This document shows, piece by piece, positions 1 to 9,829 of a stretch of 18,438 bases of DNA (position 1 is the first letter of the stretch; every line of letters begins with the position of its first letter). The notes beneath the pieces are model-generated. The model ran no database searches, was not told the DNA's origin, and saw only the letters and a program-made list of their open reading frames with translations. The stretch covers positions 1-18,438 of the forward strand of contig JAKSYS010000846.1 in NCBI GenBank assembly GCA_022925895.1, in the 5' to 3' direction. A program made the position numbers and the translations under genes. This DNA comes from Fragilaria crotonensis (lineage: Eukaryota; Bacillariophyta; Fragilariophyceae; Fragilariales; Fragilariaceae).

Positions 1-28
1 TGCTCCGCCGCGTTTAGATACGTTAGAT

Positions 29-1655
29 TTATGCACTCAACTTCTTCAGCATGAATATGCTGCTCAAAGAATCCTGCACTGCCGCATCCGGGTGGACGCA
101 CCCGATGTGACTCCCATGACCACATCCTTGGACATGTCCAGAATGAAGGGTTCCGTCACGATTTGGCCATCCACGGTTCGGTGCGTGATGGTGTTGTCGG
201 CTTTAATGCAGTCACCTCGGTTAATGTGAAGGCACGAATTCCCGCGTGGACGGGGATCTCTAGCAAATGGGCCGTGTTTGAGGAATCCCATCCGCCAATC
301 ACAAGGATAAAGTCCAATCCCAAGGTTGACGCGTTTTCTACCAATTCGTGAATTGCGTCTTGTCGTTCCTGATCGGCGTAGAGACAAGTATGAGTTGGCG
401 ATGCTGATGTGTGCAACAGAGACGCTCACCGTGTTTGTCCTCGTATTTACAAAGGTTGGGTACGGTACATACCTGGGTCGCATCACAGATGGTATCGAAC
501 TCAACATAATGGCTTTGGGCATCCACAGGTCCATACTTTTTCATCATAGTCTTTTGAAGCAACTGCCCGATCGCACGGGTCTCCTTCTTATACATGGTGG
601 TTTGATTGGCAAGACCTAGCTTTTGAAGGTGAATATCGGGATCAAACCCAGCACTGTGAGCACCAGCAAAGTGTTTCATGAAGGCCTCCTTATCACCTCC
701 ATTCAAAATATAATCAGCAACCATTTCTGCTTCCTTCATGTTCTTGACACAAATGTAATCCTCACAGAAGGATGTTGTCGCGACAGTCTCTTCGTGACTG
801 TATTTTCCGTGAATAATGCTGGTGAGTCCCTTCTTTTGGTGCATGTCTACGGTATTCCAGACTTTGGATACCCAGGGGCAGGTGGTGTCGACGACTTCGA
901 CGTTCTTTTATTGAGTTGAGAAACATACGTTAGCTCTTATATTGGGGAGGGACACATACATTCGAGTTTCTTACCTTCTTATCCAACATATCCATTTCTT
1001 CAAAGGATGCTCCAAACGCAGGAAGAATGACGACATCGCCTTCACCGATGGTGGAGAAGTCTTTCCGCTTCCTGTCTTTTGAATGAAATTGACATTCATG
1101 GCCAAGAGATTGTCATTGACTTCTGGATTGTGAATGAGTTCGTTTGTAATATGAACCTTCTTGCCAGGAAAGTGTTCGACGGCCTCATAGGCCAACGCGA
1201 TGGATCGTTCAACACCCCAACAGAAACCAAAATCCTAACAATGGGTCAGGGCAATCTGTGGTGCGCGACAAATGCTTTCTCGCACACCTTTTCTATCTTA
1301 CCTTGGCCAAATGAACTTTAACTCCATCGCGTTCGACAACATAATTGCTGGATTTGAGATCCTTGACGAGTGTCGATTCGAATTGTTCTCCCATGGTCGT
1401 TTCAACTTTTTCGCGAACTTCCTTGAATCCCTGACGATGGAATTGTTCAGATTTCATGAATCGCAATCGTTCCGCCTTTTTCGATGTTTTCGTAATTTCA
1501 TCTTGAGAAGCAGCAGACGTGGATGCCGACGATTGTTGCAAAACAAGGGCCGAGGAGGACGATGGAGCGCGACCGACAAAGGCGCAAGGCATAAAAGCCT
1601 CAGTAGTCGTCACGGAGGAACCGATGAGGATCGAAAGGGCAAGAGAGAGCTTCAT
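29..1655 (-). CDS. ispH: 4-hydroxy-3-methylbut-2-enyl diphosphate reductase (IspH/HDR), plastid-targeted, four exons, three frameshifts
   Basis: IspH reduces HMBPP to IPP and DMAPP with a [4Fe-4S] cluster, the last step of the plastid MEP pathway. Exons on the minus strand are 1655-1302, 1234-975, 904-473 and 368-29; introns of 67, 70 and 104 nt all have GT-AG ends. Residues 1-20 form a signal peptide ending TTTEA before FMP, an ASAFAP-like plastid entry point. All three cluster cysteines are visible in frame-corrected numbering: GFCWGVERS (C123), DTTCPWV (C214) and CDATQER (C345). [17 protein letters not shown] and GVTSGAST are also present, matching the plant/cyanobacterial IspH branch; corrected length is about 462 aa. 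Three one-base contractions break the frame: an A run (plus 1077-1080), a C before HINRG (near 228) and a C run before the C terminus (90-92). The stop is TAA at 31-29. Family identity is secure. Whether the breaks are real or assembly errors is not decidable here. Confidence 0.93.
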
Positions 1656-4039
1656 TGCGACACTTTATTGAGCTGCTTTTGGTGGCAGTGGACGAACGAA
1701 TCTTATTCTGGAGTCTGGAGCTCTGCTGGAGGACTGTAAAGATAGGTGATGTGAGCTTCCACTCGGCCGATTGTTCAGGAGTTCACAGCTTCAACTGGCG
1801 AACACATGAGTGACGATATATTCACGTAACAGGGATCTTCAAGTCCGGGTGGCCCGATCCAATCATCTTGCGGCGCCACGCGGGCACGGACGACGGTCGG
1901 ACCCAGTTTGTACCAAGAGGTCAGTGCACAGTGCACAGTACTACACAGTACCGACCGGTAGTACTCCTATCATAATACAAGTACACTCTATCTACTAGAA
2001 TACTGGAGTACTCGTCCTGGAGTAGTGCACCACAAAAAGCAAACATTTCGGTGGCTCGTAGAGATTATATGATGACACGTGTAACTTGTCACAGAGCGTT
2101 TCGATCAAAATCACCTCTTATGAAACGATTCGTCGTAGCGTCTCATTTAAATACACCTTAAGTACTCGAACAGAGCAGAATAACGATGATACGTAGCTCT
2201 GCTGATGCCAATCGTATCATCAAACGTAATCACAACTATACCAACTTGTCAATTGAGATTTCCTGGCTGTGTTCGTGTCCTTGAGAGTGCTTGCTGTTGC
2301 AGGACAGATCACCGATGGAGCATGGTACAGGTATTCCTAACTCTCCAACTGGCAGTAGTGCGACTATTTTCTGCCGAAAGGAACACAGTGTCTTGAGTTG
2401 AGTCTCCGATAGGCACCATGGTTGCGGTATAGGAGTGGTGGTATTGCCAGCAAAGCCCATTGACTCCACCCACCATTCCGCTGGACATACTACATCCCAA
2501 ACATGGCAGCCAGATTATATTGGGATGAACCCGACAATCCCAGTGATCATCTTTCCAAAGGATGCTCCGCTGCCATCAACAAAACAGTTTCCCGCCGCCC
2601 TGCCAATTATGCCATTGCTCATGTAGTATCGTTTCAATCTCACGAGCAGCTCTTGCGAAAACAAAAAACTGATGCTGACACTCCTGATGCGTCATTTTCC
2701 ACTGCATGACAAGTCATCTTCTTGGGGGTGGCAATCTCTCAAAAGTGGCACAAATCCTCGTGGTACGATTCAGATTGTTTCCCTTGCTCCCTTGTCATGT
2801 TGCCACAATTAAAAAAGTTCTTCGTTTCCAAGTCCACCATCCCAAACTCTTGGAACTCCCCCCTGATTCTAATGGCATCTGCCATGGAATTGCATCGAGA
2901 TCAGCACTGTTGTTGTTGTTATTGTTCTGTGTTGTTAAAAATATTTTTCATGCATCTCATGACATTGAGGATCGCAGCTATTCCTCGATAAAAGAATGAA
3001 TTTGTTGAGATTTGAGATTCATGCACACCCAGAACAGCTTCAGGTGGGAGACTCCTGACACTACTGCGATAGACAACTTGCCTTTATTCTTCAGTACGCA
3101 CTGGCATCTAGACAAAGGGATATGCATATGTCAAGAGCACAATAACTGGGGAAATGCCAATTGTTGGTGCGTCTTTGTACCATTTCATCAGCAAACTCCG
3201 AGTAGCTTAGGGGGGGGGGGGGGGCAGATTCTAGGTTTACGATTCAATTACTGTCACTGACCTGTAGTTTGGTGGTAGATTGGATACATGATGACAACCA
3301 GATAATCAGTTCCTGTTGTTGGTCTTTTTGTCTTGAATTGTGAGGTTATCATGCAGAATCCAAAACCAGTCAAGTCGCACCAGCAACCAAGCAATATTTT
3401 TTCCAATTCCATGAGACAAAAGTTTTGGCTGACAGGATTGCATTGCATAGAATCCAATCCTTACTATTTGTTCTCCATCGTTCATTTTGACTCTTCATAC
3501 TAATGCTCCCCTTTCTCATTGATGGTGTTTTCTGAATACATGGAGTTAACACTTGCATTCGTGGGACTCAATCTCGCCACATTTCCACATCGGGCACGGA
3601 ATATTCATACTACATGTAGCTACCGGTAGAATACAGGTATGCATACCGCATACTTGTTATACGTATGTCAAACCTGGCACAAAAGAATGTACTCCGAGTA
3701 CATACAAGCACCGCGAGCATGTCGAGCTCAGTTCAACGTGTTCCTCAGAATTCCCTAAGATATTTGTTGACACCTTCTTTGGGTCTTGGGTCTACTGGAG
3801 ACAGGGTCCTATAAAGCGAAGTCCGAACTCACGGATCACCTCTATCATAGTTGGCACCAGTTGCGAACTCTGCCAGGTACAGTACTAATCGTATGTGTAG
3901 GCACGACTGACGACTGTCTCCAATGGGAAGAAATCAGATATCAAGTAGCCGCAAGCGCAGGCAGAGTATGGTACTCTCATGCCACAAATAATTTAATCCA
4001 CCTCCGCACACATCAAAGCAACTCTGCAAATCAAAGACC
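1656..4039. other. Gene-poor intergenic region
   Basis: I find no supportable gene here. The first part (about 1900-2040) is dense in GTAC words (CAGTAC, GTACTCC, GGAGTAC) like the other intergenic DNA of the window. A 9-bp inverted repeat lies at 2185-2193 and 2213-2221 (GATGATACG with its complement). The middle part (about 2400-3560) is more AT-rich and holds only short unrelated open frames on both strands, which may be old transposon debris but match nothing I recognise. A run of 15 G lies at 3210-3224. The last part (3600-3700) again has GTAC and TACCGGTA-like palindromic words. Promoters of IspH (leftward) and of the membrane-protein gene (rightward) must lie at the two edges, but no defined motif is evident. 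Confidence 0.6.
3210..3224 (+). repeat. Poly-G run, 15 nt
   Basis: Fifteen consecutive G on the plus strand, between CTTA and CAGATT. It is the longest homopolymer seen in the window and could form a G-quadruplex. Its length in an assembly is inherently uncertain. Confidence 0.9.
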
Positions 4040-4966
4040 ATGACTAGTCCTCCTACAGTGTCTCGTTTGAAGGTATGGGTTGCCCTCTTCATCTTCTCTT
4101 GTGTTTGCATTCTGGCACATGCTACATCGATAATCGATGTCACCACGGCAGTCAATTGGGTTACGGCTGCAATCTCTATTTCCATCATCTTCAGCGCCTT
4201 GGCGGTCCTTGCGTATTACGGCGTCAAAGACGTTTTCGTGGGTCAACTGCCTGAAGTAGCTCTAGCCGTTGTCTTGTTGATCTTCTGGTGCGCTTGCCTT
4301 CCTGCAATCACGAACCCTAGCAACGCCATCGCCGTCGCCGGCAGTGGGCAAGGAGTAATCAGGAATTCGAATCTTTACTTCTTTTCCTGGATTTCGTTCG
4401 GATGTATTCTCTTCATCGTTGGCGATGTTGTCCAAGAAATCACGGGACGAAACTTGAAGACGGAGTTCTCTCGGAAGAGTGCCAAATGGTTTGGCTTGTT
4501 GGCCACATCTATCGTTGTCCTCGCAAGTTCGTCAATGATCTACCAGGACTATGGCTGCTCTGGCAAGGCGTGGGCTGTTTGCCAACGTACCAACTACGCT
4601 ATTTCTTTGGGAGTTCTTGGAATAGTTATCACAGGAATTGCTCTCGTCGCGACTCCCATGGGAAAGATGACACCGACGATCGAGATTATCCTCTCGAGTT
4701 TGTTGTTCGTGCTTTACGTCTTTGGAGTCGGTTTCCTTACCTTTAGTGAGGGCCCTGCTACGACACTGGGCAATCTCTACTTCGCGTCGTGGATTGGATT
4801 TATTGTCAGTTTTATTTTGTTAGCCGAGTGCTTCGACGAAACGAATGCCATCCGAAATCTCGGAGGTGGTGGTGGGACGACGAGTTCCGCCCCAGCGCCA
4901 GCTCTTGCCGACGTTGAGGAGCAAGAAGGTCCCACCGATAATGTTGAGATTTCTTTGAAGAAGTAA
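4040..4966 (+). CDS. Eight-helix integral membrane protein with internal duplication, function unknown
   Basis: Intact single-exon frame of 308 aa ending in TAA. Hydrophobic segments lie at roughly residues 10-29, 38-61, 69-88, 107-130, 146-167, 186-208, 213-236 and 242-264, predicting eight membrane helices. A short Gly-rich, acidic tail follows (GGGGG, then Ala/Pro-rich, then EEQEG and ISLKK) and is probably cytosolic. The fourth and eighth helices both start with a related motif, NLYFFSWISF and NLYFASWIGF, so the protein looks like two copies of a four-helix unit. Such NLYFxSW-type proteins recur in stramenopiles without a known function as far as I recall; that is family memory, not proof. 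The start codon follows an A-rich leader (AAAGACC before ATG) and gives no cleavable-looking signal separate from helix 1. It is not an obvious transporter of a named family, and I assign no substrate. Confidence 0.85.
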   Translation: MTSPPTVSRLKVWVALFIFSCVCILAHATSIIDVTTAVNWVTAAISISIIFSALAVLAYYGVKDVFVGQLPEVALAVVLLIFWCACLPAITNPSNAIAVAGSGQGVIRNSNLYFFSWISFGCILFIVGDVVQEITGRNLKTEFSRKSAKWFGLLATSIVVLASSSMIYQDYGCSGKAWAVCQRTNYAISLGVLGIVITGIALVATPMGKMTPTIEIILSSLLFVLYVFGVGFLTFSEGPATTLGNLYFASWIGFIVSFILLAECFDETNAIRNLGGGGGTTSSAPAPALADVEEQEGPTDNVEISLKK

Positions 4967-5555
4967 CTTATCGGAGATGGGGAAATGACTTTATGTGAAA
5001 GGTGGTTGTGTTTATATGTGTTTGGAACCAAATGATTACGATTTATTGGTCACACTTCGCCAGGACTTGGGTGATCCTGGCAGGTAGGAATTCATACATG
5101 TTTAGTACTTTAGTATCGAATGATGAACGACAACAAGAAGTTTCCCTCTCCAAGGAAAGGAACCATAGAAACCAGATTAGGTACATATTATGTCGAAACC
5201 AATCATCCCCTCAGTCTGTCTCGCGGTACAATACCCATGCGTGATCTGCACTCACGTCGCCTGGATATGGATCTGTGCCTATGCCACCCTTTACCCTGTA
5301 CTAGTACACTTTTTTGACAGATGGGCTTCCGGCAAGCTTAGGGTTATCAAGAAGGAAGACCGTACGATGATGGACAATCTTGTACCTGATACACTTGCTA
5401 CATTAGTAGGGTCCAATAATCAGTAATGCCACTAATATAGCAACTGCTGCGTCCGTGAGAGTCTCCAAACAAGTATCCTGGGAGAGCTATACTCCAAAGA
5501 AGCTGTACGGAGTAAGGTTTTGCAAGCGTCTCATGCCGTCACTCTTCACTCATCT
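4967..5555. other. Intergenic region downstream of the membrane-protein gene
   Basis: About 590 bp without a supportable gene. Short open frames on the plus strand near 5002-5426 overlap one another in different frames, resemble no family, and are likely chance. Scattered GTAC words are present. The stretch ends at the 8-bp target duplication of the hAT element. Confidence 0.55.
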
Positions 5556-5563
5556 CTCATCTC
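5556..5563. repeat. Target-site duplication, left copy (hAT element)
   Basis: CTCATCTC directly precedes the CAGGGGTGGG terminus and is repeated exactly at 6990-6997 directly after the other terminus. Eight bp is the hallmark duplication length of hAT transposons. Confidence 0.88.
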
Positions 5564-5745
5564 CAGGGGTGGGTTTTTTTAGGCGGCCGCCTACAAAATG
5601 GGGCATGGGCGCCTAAATTCGACTTCGACGAAGCGCCTAAATTATTGCACATATTCATCATCGTGCTGTATATATATATAAGTATACAGTAGACAGTACT
5701 ACGATAAGCAGTAATGGGTACCAGTAGCTCACTGTATTTCAACTA

Positions 5746-6814
5746 CAGTCTACTCTCGATATTATGGGTACCCTGGTAAATGGCGAAAAGTGCCCATAAT
5801 ATCGAAACACCCATAATACATTAACACGTGATATGTACGTGCTTTTTAAGTACTGGCACAGTACAGTAGTGTTCTACTGGAATAAGTGGCCCTGTTTTGT
5901 ACCATAGTACGTAGTACAGAAGTACAGCTACTAGCTATGGAGTACTGGAGTGAAGGCAATATAGCACCCTCAAAACCTACACACAAAACATTGACTATTA
6001 GCTACGAACAGCAATGGCTGAATAGAAAAATGCTTTCCCTGAAGATGAGATTATGTTAGACCATACAAATGATACTTCTACAAATGCCAATAATATGTGG
6101 GTCATTATGGCAGCAGTAACATCTTGGCTGGGACCAGCACATTAATGATAGATGAGGAGATGCTATTGAGCCTACAATTGAGGTAGCAAATGAGGATGCT
6201 ATCAATCCATCAACAGAAATAGCAAGGGTGTTGATCCTGATGACCCTCCACCTCATCAATTGCTCTCACACAATGCTGCCCATGAGACCCTGAAGAGCAA
6301 GAATGCTTCAAAGAAAAAATCTTGGCTAGCTAGTACCTCCTTGAATCAGAGCCTTACCAACAAAGATGCCACCAAAATGATGCAAAAAGGAAGAGGGACA
6401 CAGACATTTTAGGTGCATTCAATCTAATGGAGAACAATGCTGTGAAGCATTTGCAGAAACAAGGTATCTTGGAAAGAAGTAAAGCTGCCAGCCAACTGTG
6501 CTTCATTTTTTTTCTACTATGAATAAGCCACCCACAGATGAGGGCATTGCTGATGCATATCATTATGACTCTTCCTACTCCTCAGCAGCAAGTGCCAGTG
6601 CAATACATGATGTAATAAGAGAGTAGTAATGAGTACAACAAGCATATGAACTGGCCATTATTAGGCAGTAGGTGCAATAATCCGGTACAGTACCACACAC
6701 ACAGTACACAGTATGGAGGTGGTCTGTCCGTCATCGGAGGTGGTAAATCCAGAATAATGCCCATATTACCGAGAGTGCCCATACTATTTTGCCCATAATA
6801 TCGCGAGTAGACTG
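5746..6814. mobile_element. Nested Tc1/mariner- or pogo-like DNA transposon, degenerate
   Basis: The left end CAGTCTACTCTCGATATTAT and the right end, read on the minus strand (CAGTCTACTCGCGATATTAT), are inverted repeats with one mismatch in the first 20 bases. Both sides are flanked by TA (5744-5745 and 6815-6816), the target duplication of the Tc1/mariner/pogo group, whose ends often begin CAGT. Further CCCATAATATCG-like copies lie inside both ends. The interior (about 6010-6640) contains plus-strand coding-like pieces, such as one encoding NAAHETLKSKN, broken by many stops and frame changes. They are likely the C-terminal remnant of a transposase. The element lies wholly within the hAT copy and is therefore the younger insertion. 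Confidence 0.82.
6010..6640 (+). pseudogene. Decayed coding relic inside the nested transposon, probably transposase C terminus
   Basis: Reading the plus strand in alternating frames gives stretches of plausible, Asn-, Asp- and Lys-rich sequence (for example GAFNLMENNAVKHLQKQG near 6410-6465) interrupted by stop codons and shifts. There is no complete domain and no DDE motif that I can identify. Position between TIRs makes a transposase remnant the simplest reading, but the family is not demonstrated. Confidence 0.4.
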
Positions 6815-6877
6815 TACTGTATTACGGTTGTGATTTCTAAACCCAATTATGTACTGGCACAGAGGCACTGCACCGTA

Positions 6878-6896
6878 CCCCTAACCCCTAACCCCT
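6878..6896. repeat. Short telomere-like repeat (CCCCTAA units)
   Basis: Two CCCCTAA units followed by CCCCT in the right arm of the hAT copy. It resembles telomeric DNA but is too short to be a telomere and is probably part of the element's subterminal sequence. Confidence 0.5.
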
Positions 6897-6989
6897 GCGC
6901 CTAAACCAAAGTCTGACAAAGCGCCTAAATTAACCTATTTTAGACGCTGGTAGGCGCGCCGGCCGGATCGCCTAAATTGCCCACCCCTG

Positions 6990-6997
6990 CTCATCTC
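6990..6997. repeat. Target-site duplication, right copy (hAT element)
   Basis: CTCATCTC immediately after the right terminus, identical to the copy at 5556-5563. The identity extends a few bases because the local sequence is itself a CTCATCT repeat. Confidence 0.88.
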
Positions 6998-7614
6998 TCA
7001 TCTAGTAGTAGTACCATTATTAACAGACACTTCATCTACATTGTGATGGCTATCTCGAACCCTGTCTGAAGACATGACTCCGACCGTTCATAACCTGTGC
7101 CATGCTGAATTATGTATGAAACCTACTATGATACTGGTAATCGTTGACTTCACTATGCCGGGTATTTGTACCAGGTATTAGGCTTAGCGGCATAGTACAT
7201 ACTACTTGTACATGTACATAGCGGGATATCACGGCGGTCTTTGAATTTGGAAATGCTGGAGGACAAGTGAAACGAAAAACGAAGTACCAGTGGTACTGTG
7301 GTCTACCGGAGTACAAAAGCAGCTGACACTGAACGTCTGATAATACTGTGGCATCGAACTCCTCCCAAAAAAATGGCAGCATCATCACTGACCATTTTAC
7401 TGACCAATGGCACCACCGCACATGGAATGCAGAAACACGCAACTGCCGAATGTCACCGAAAATCGGTGAAAGAGCCGTACAAAATCCACGAAGGGTTCGA
7501 ACGTCGAAGGAAGCCTCCGTGGATTTTGAACCATTGGAGTCCATTATTTATTTTCGCATTACGTGGTTACCGCGTATATCAAGTCCGTTTTCGAACTTTC
7601 AACCAACAACAACA
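6998..7614. other. Upstream region of the CHCH-domain gene
   Basis: About 600 bp between the hAT element and the CHCH gene start. It includes GTAC-rich words near 7195-7220 (including a TGTACATGTACA palindrome). The open frames on both strands here have no recognisable product. The last stretch, CAACCAACAACAACA, reads as a typical 5' leader. Confidence 0.5.
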
Positions 7615-8383
7615 ATGGCTGTAAGTACCAGGTACTCAACTTGACATGTCGTGTACATGGCTGATCGGACGCGAATAAGAGAGGGTTAGATTGCCGAAAG
7701 ACTGAAAGCAAACACGGAAATGAAGCGAGATTCATTGCGTTAATTGGCGTTGGTTTGGAATCTTGGGTGTCAGGAATTGTGAAGTTTTGATACCATTTTG
7801 GAGTTTGGAGGATGGAGTTGGAATCAGAAAATATCATCCACCATCGTTTGTGTTTTACCTGGGGATCTTGCCATGATCATTTGCAGCGTTGGATTGTGCC
7901 TGTACTGATCTTGTTGCTTTTCTCGTTTTGCAGCGTTCTCGTCGTGGTGGTGGAGGTGGATTCGGCGGCAGCAGCCGTCCCGTTTCGTCCTCGGCTCGCC
8001 CACAGCAGAGGTCTGTTCCTGCCCCTCGTCCTGCTGCTCCTCCAGCCCCTATGCAGCAGCAGTCTAGCGGTGGTGGCATGCTTTCTGGAATTGGATCGAC
8101 CATTGCGCAGGGTATGGCCTTTGGTACTGGATCGGCTATTGCTCACCGCGCCGTCGGTGCTGTTGCTGGTGCCATGTCAGGAGGCGGCAGCGAACAGGCT
8201 CCTGCCCAGCAGTATGATAACCAGCCCATGCAACAGCAGCAGCTCCAGGGAGCTTGTGTTCAGGACAAGCAAATGTTTTTTGAGTGCCTTCAGGTGAACA
8301 AGGGAGATCAGCAATCGTGCTCATTCTTGTACGATAATCTCCAGGCTTGTCAGCGCGGAGACAACGCCATGTCCTTCAATTAA
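7615..8383 (+). CDS. CHCHD2/CHCHD10-like twin CX9C mitochondrial protein (two exons)
   Basis: Exon 1 is only six coding bases (7615-7620, Met-Ala). A 313-nt intron follows with GTAAGT donor and TTTTGCAG acceptor, then exon 2 (7934-8383, TAA stop). The 151-aa product starts MARSRRGGGGG, continues with a Ser/Pro/Gln-rich region, then a Gly/Ala-rich hydrophobic stretch (about residues 48-83) and ends in a CHCH domain. Its cysteines C110, C120, C131 and C141 form two CX9C motifs. This order (basic N terminus, Pro-rich part, hydrophobic middle, CHCH) is that of CHCHD2, CHCHD10 and yeast Mix17, proteins of the mitochondrial intermembrane space oxidised by Mia40/Erv1 and linked to respiratory-chain and cristae maintenance. 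I chose the start because the leader ACAACAACA precedes an ATG and the split restores the family-like N terminus; the open frame inside the intron would give an atypical MDCACT start. Copy-specific function is not shown by the sequence. Confidence 0.9.
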
Positions 8384-9104
8384 GCAATACGAATGGTGCT
8401 GGTGTTACGATTTTAGAAAATATAGGTTGATCCTTTGACATAACTGTGGAACGTTTGCATGCTCTTTCCAGTGTTTGATTGTGCACTAAGTACTTTACAC
8501 TCGGGCACGATAGATCCTAAGTGATCTTCCCTCTAACTCAGCACGGCAGTCTCAGATCGTTGGCAATGCCGGACGTTGAGCGCCGTCACAATCAGCGGAT
8601 GTGGTAACTCATTGCTAGTCACTGCCGGTAGGGCAAGCCAGGCAACGTTTCGGCGGCGGCTGGTTGTAGTTGATGTAGGTCACACTCCGCAACACATTTC
8701 ACCAGATCAGTTGACTTCCGTCCTGTGTGCATCGAGAATCGAGAACGAGTAATGCAGGATACCACAATATCCGAAGAGAATGAAATAACGATTACAGCAC
8801 TCGTACATTAGCCATACGCTGGAAGTGAATTCAATGGAGCTCTGGAGACTGGAGAGCTGCCTTGTTGGATGCACTCCGAGCTCTGAGTACCTGGTACAGT
8901 ACAAGTACTCTGGTTGTACTGTCGTGAGTCCTGGTAGGAGAAAGAGTCCTTCTACGCGCAGTGTGCATGCTCGGAGAAAAGAGAAAACACTTAGGAACAC
9001 GGTCTCGTCGAGCTCTGATGAGGCGCCAGAAAAAACTTATCGTATGACGTACAAGCACAGGCATACACCTTTAGCTTGTACTCGAGTATTATATACTAGT
9101 GGGT
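8384..9104. other. Intergenic region after the CHCH gene
   Basis: About 720 bp with no supportable gene. Near 8888-8925 there is a dense cluster of palindromic GTAC words (for example GTACCTGGTACAGTAC). No tRNA, snRNA or terminator structure was recognised. Confidence 0.5.
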
Positions 9105-9201
9105 GCCTCCCAATTGGTCGGACTTTTGGAATACGTGTACGGTAAAAACGAAAAAACCCACGCCTCCCAATTGGTCGGACTTTTGGAATACATGTACGGT
9201 A
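9105..9201. repeat. Tandem repeat, two 40-bp copies at 57-bp period
   Basis: GCCTCCCAATTGGTCGGACT and the following 20 bases occur at 9105-9144 and again at 9162-9201, with one mismatch (ACGTGTAC against ACATGTAC). The 17 bp between them is A-rich (AAAAACGAAAAAACCCA). Confidence 0.92.
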
Positions 9202-9544
9202 TGGGTTGTGCACGGTTGTGTGTAGTGGCAAGCGTGCTGCAAATGATGTGTTTTACAACACAATTAGATGAGGAAAAAAGTGACAAATTCATAGAAATTT
9301 GCTAATTTAGATTGCTAAAATACACAGTATTGAAGTTGTTTACAAATCCCCTACAGTATGCAGTACCATGGTACCAACGTAGGAAACTTCATGAAGTACG
9401 GTGTATTTTACAGTACCAGGTAGCATTTGTCAAGCAACCTGTTCACAGCAAATTCAATGAGTATTCCATCCAGTAACTTTGAATTAGTACAGTATTGTAG
9501 TTCAGTAACGTAACACACTGTCGTTTCAACATAAATTACCGTCC

Positions 9545-9829
9545 GTTTATGTACTGTAGACCTGTAGTACATGTAATCCACGTAACAGTGCAACATTTGA
9601 TCCAGTACCCCAGAGTGGTCATACTCCGTAACAGACGGACGGACTGACACACGCACGCACACAATTAATTTATAATATAGTAGGATATTATACTGGAGTT
9701 CTACTAGAGAGGTACTCCAGTAGATGCTACTTGTAGGACAGTATAATATCCTACTATATCCTACTATATTATAAATTAATTGTGTGCGTGCGTCCGTCTG
9801 TTACGGAGTATGACCACTCTGGGGTACTG
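9545..9829. repeat. Large imperfect palindrome (about 90-bp arms)
   Basis: The left arm 9603-9694 is the reverse complement of the right arm 9740-9829 apart from one insertion of roughly 9-12 bp in each arm. The arms contain CACACAATTAATTTATAATA and its complement plus the 33-bp core motif. The centre holds a smaller hairpin, ACTGGAGT (9692-9699) with ACTCCAGT (9714-9721). The outer part of the left arm (9545-9602) has its inverted partner not here but at about 10268-10317. The structure could be a foldback element or MITE; no target duplication was found. Confidence 0.85.

Larger units (their letters stand above)
5564..6989. mobile_element. Non-autonomous hAT-type DNA transposon, interrupted by a nested element
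   Basis: The left end reads CAGGGGTGGGTTTTTTTAGG and the right end, read on the minus strand, CAGGGGTGGGCAATTTAGGC. CAGGGGTG-type termini with an 8-bp target duplication are typical of the hAT superfamily. The subterminal zones carry repeats of GCGCCTAAA (near 5610 and 5632 on the left; near 6897 and 6924 on the right), as expected for hAT transposase-binding regions. Without the nested insertion the element would be only about 355 bp and has no coding capacity, so it is a MITE-like copy needing a transposase from elsewhere. The arms run 5564-5745 and 6815-6989. Confidence 0.85.

Noticed and set aside
1070-1085. Programmed -1 ribosomal frameshift in ispH at the CAAAAGAC site
   Set aside because: Slippage would fit this site, but two further breaks at unrelated runs need the same correction. 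Shared one-base contractions explain all three more simply, and no IspH is known to me to use frameshifting.
2503-2709. Fragment of a retroelement polymerase (frame containing DNPSDHLSKG)
   Set aside because: The short motif recalls the end of Copia RNase H, but the rest of the frame and its neighbours give no supporting motif.
6878-6896. Interstitial telomere
   Set aside because: Fewer than three CCCCTAA units, located inside a hAT arm; too little for a telomeric origin.
7485-7525. tRNA-like B box (GGGTTCGAACG)
   Set aside because: No acceptor or anticodon stem pairing and no A box at the right distance.
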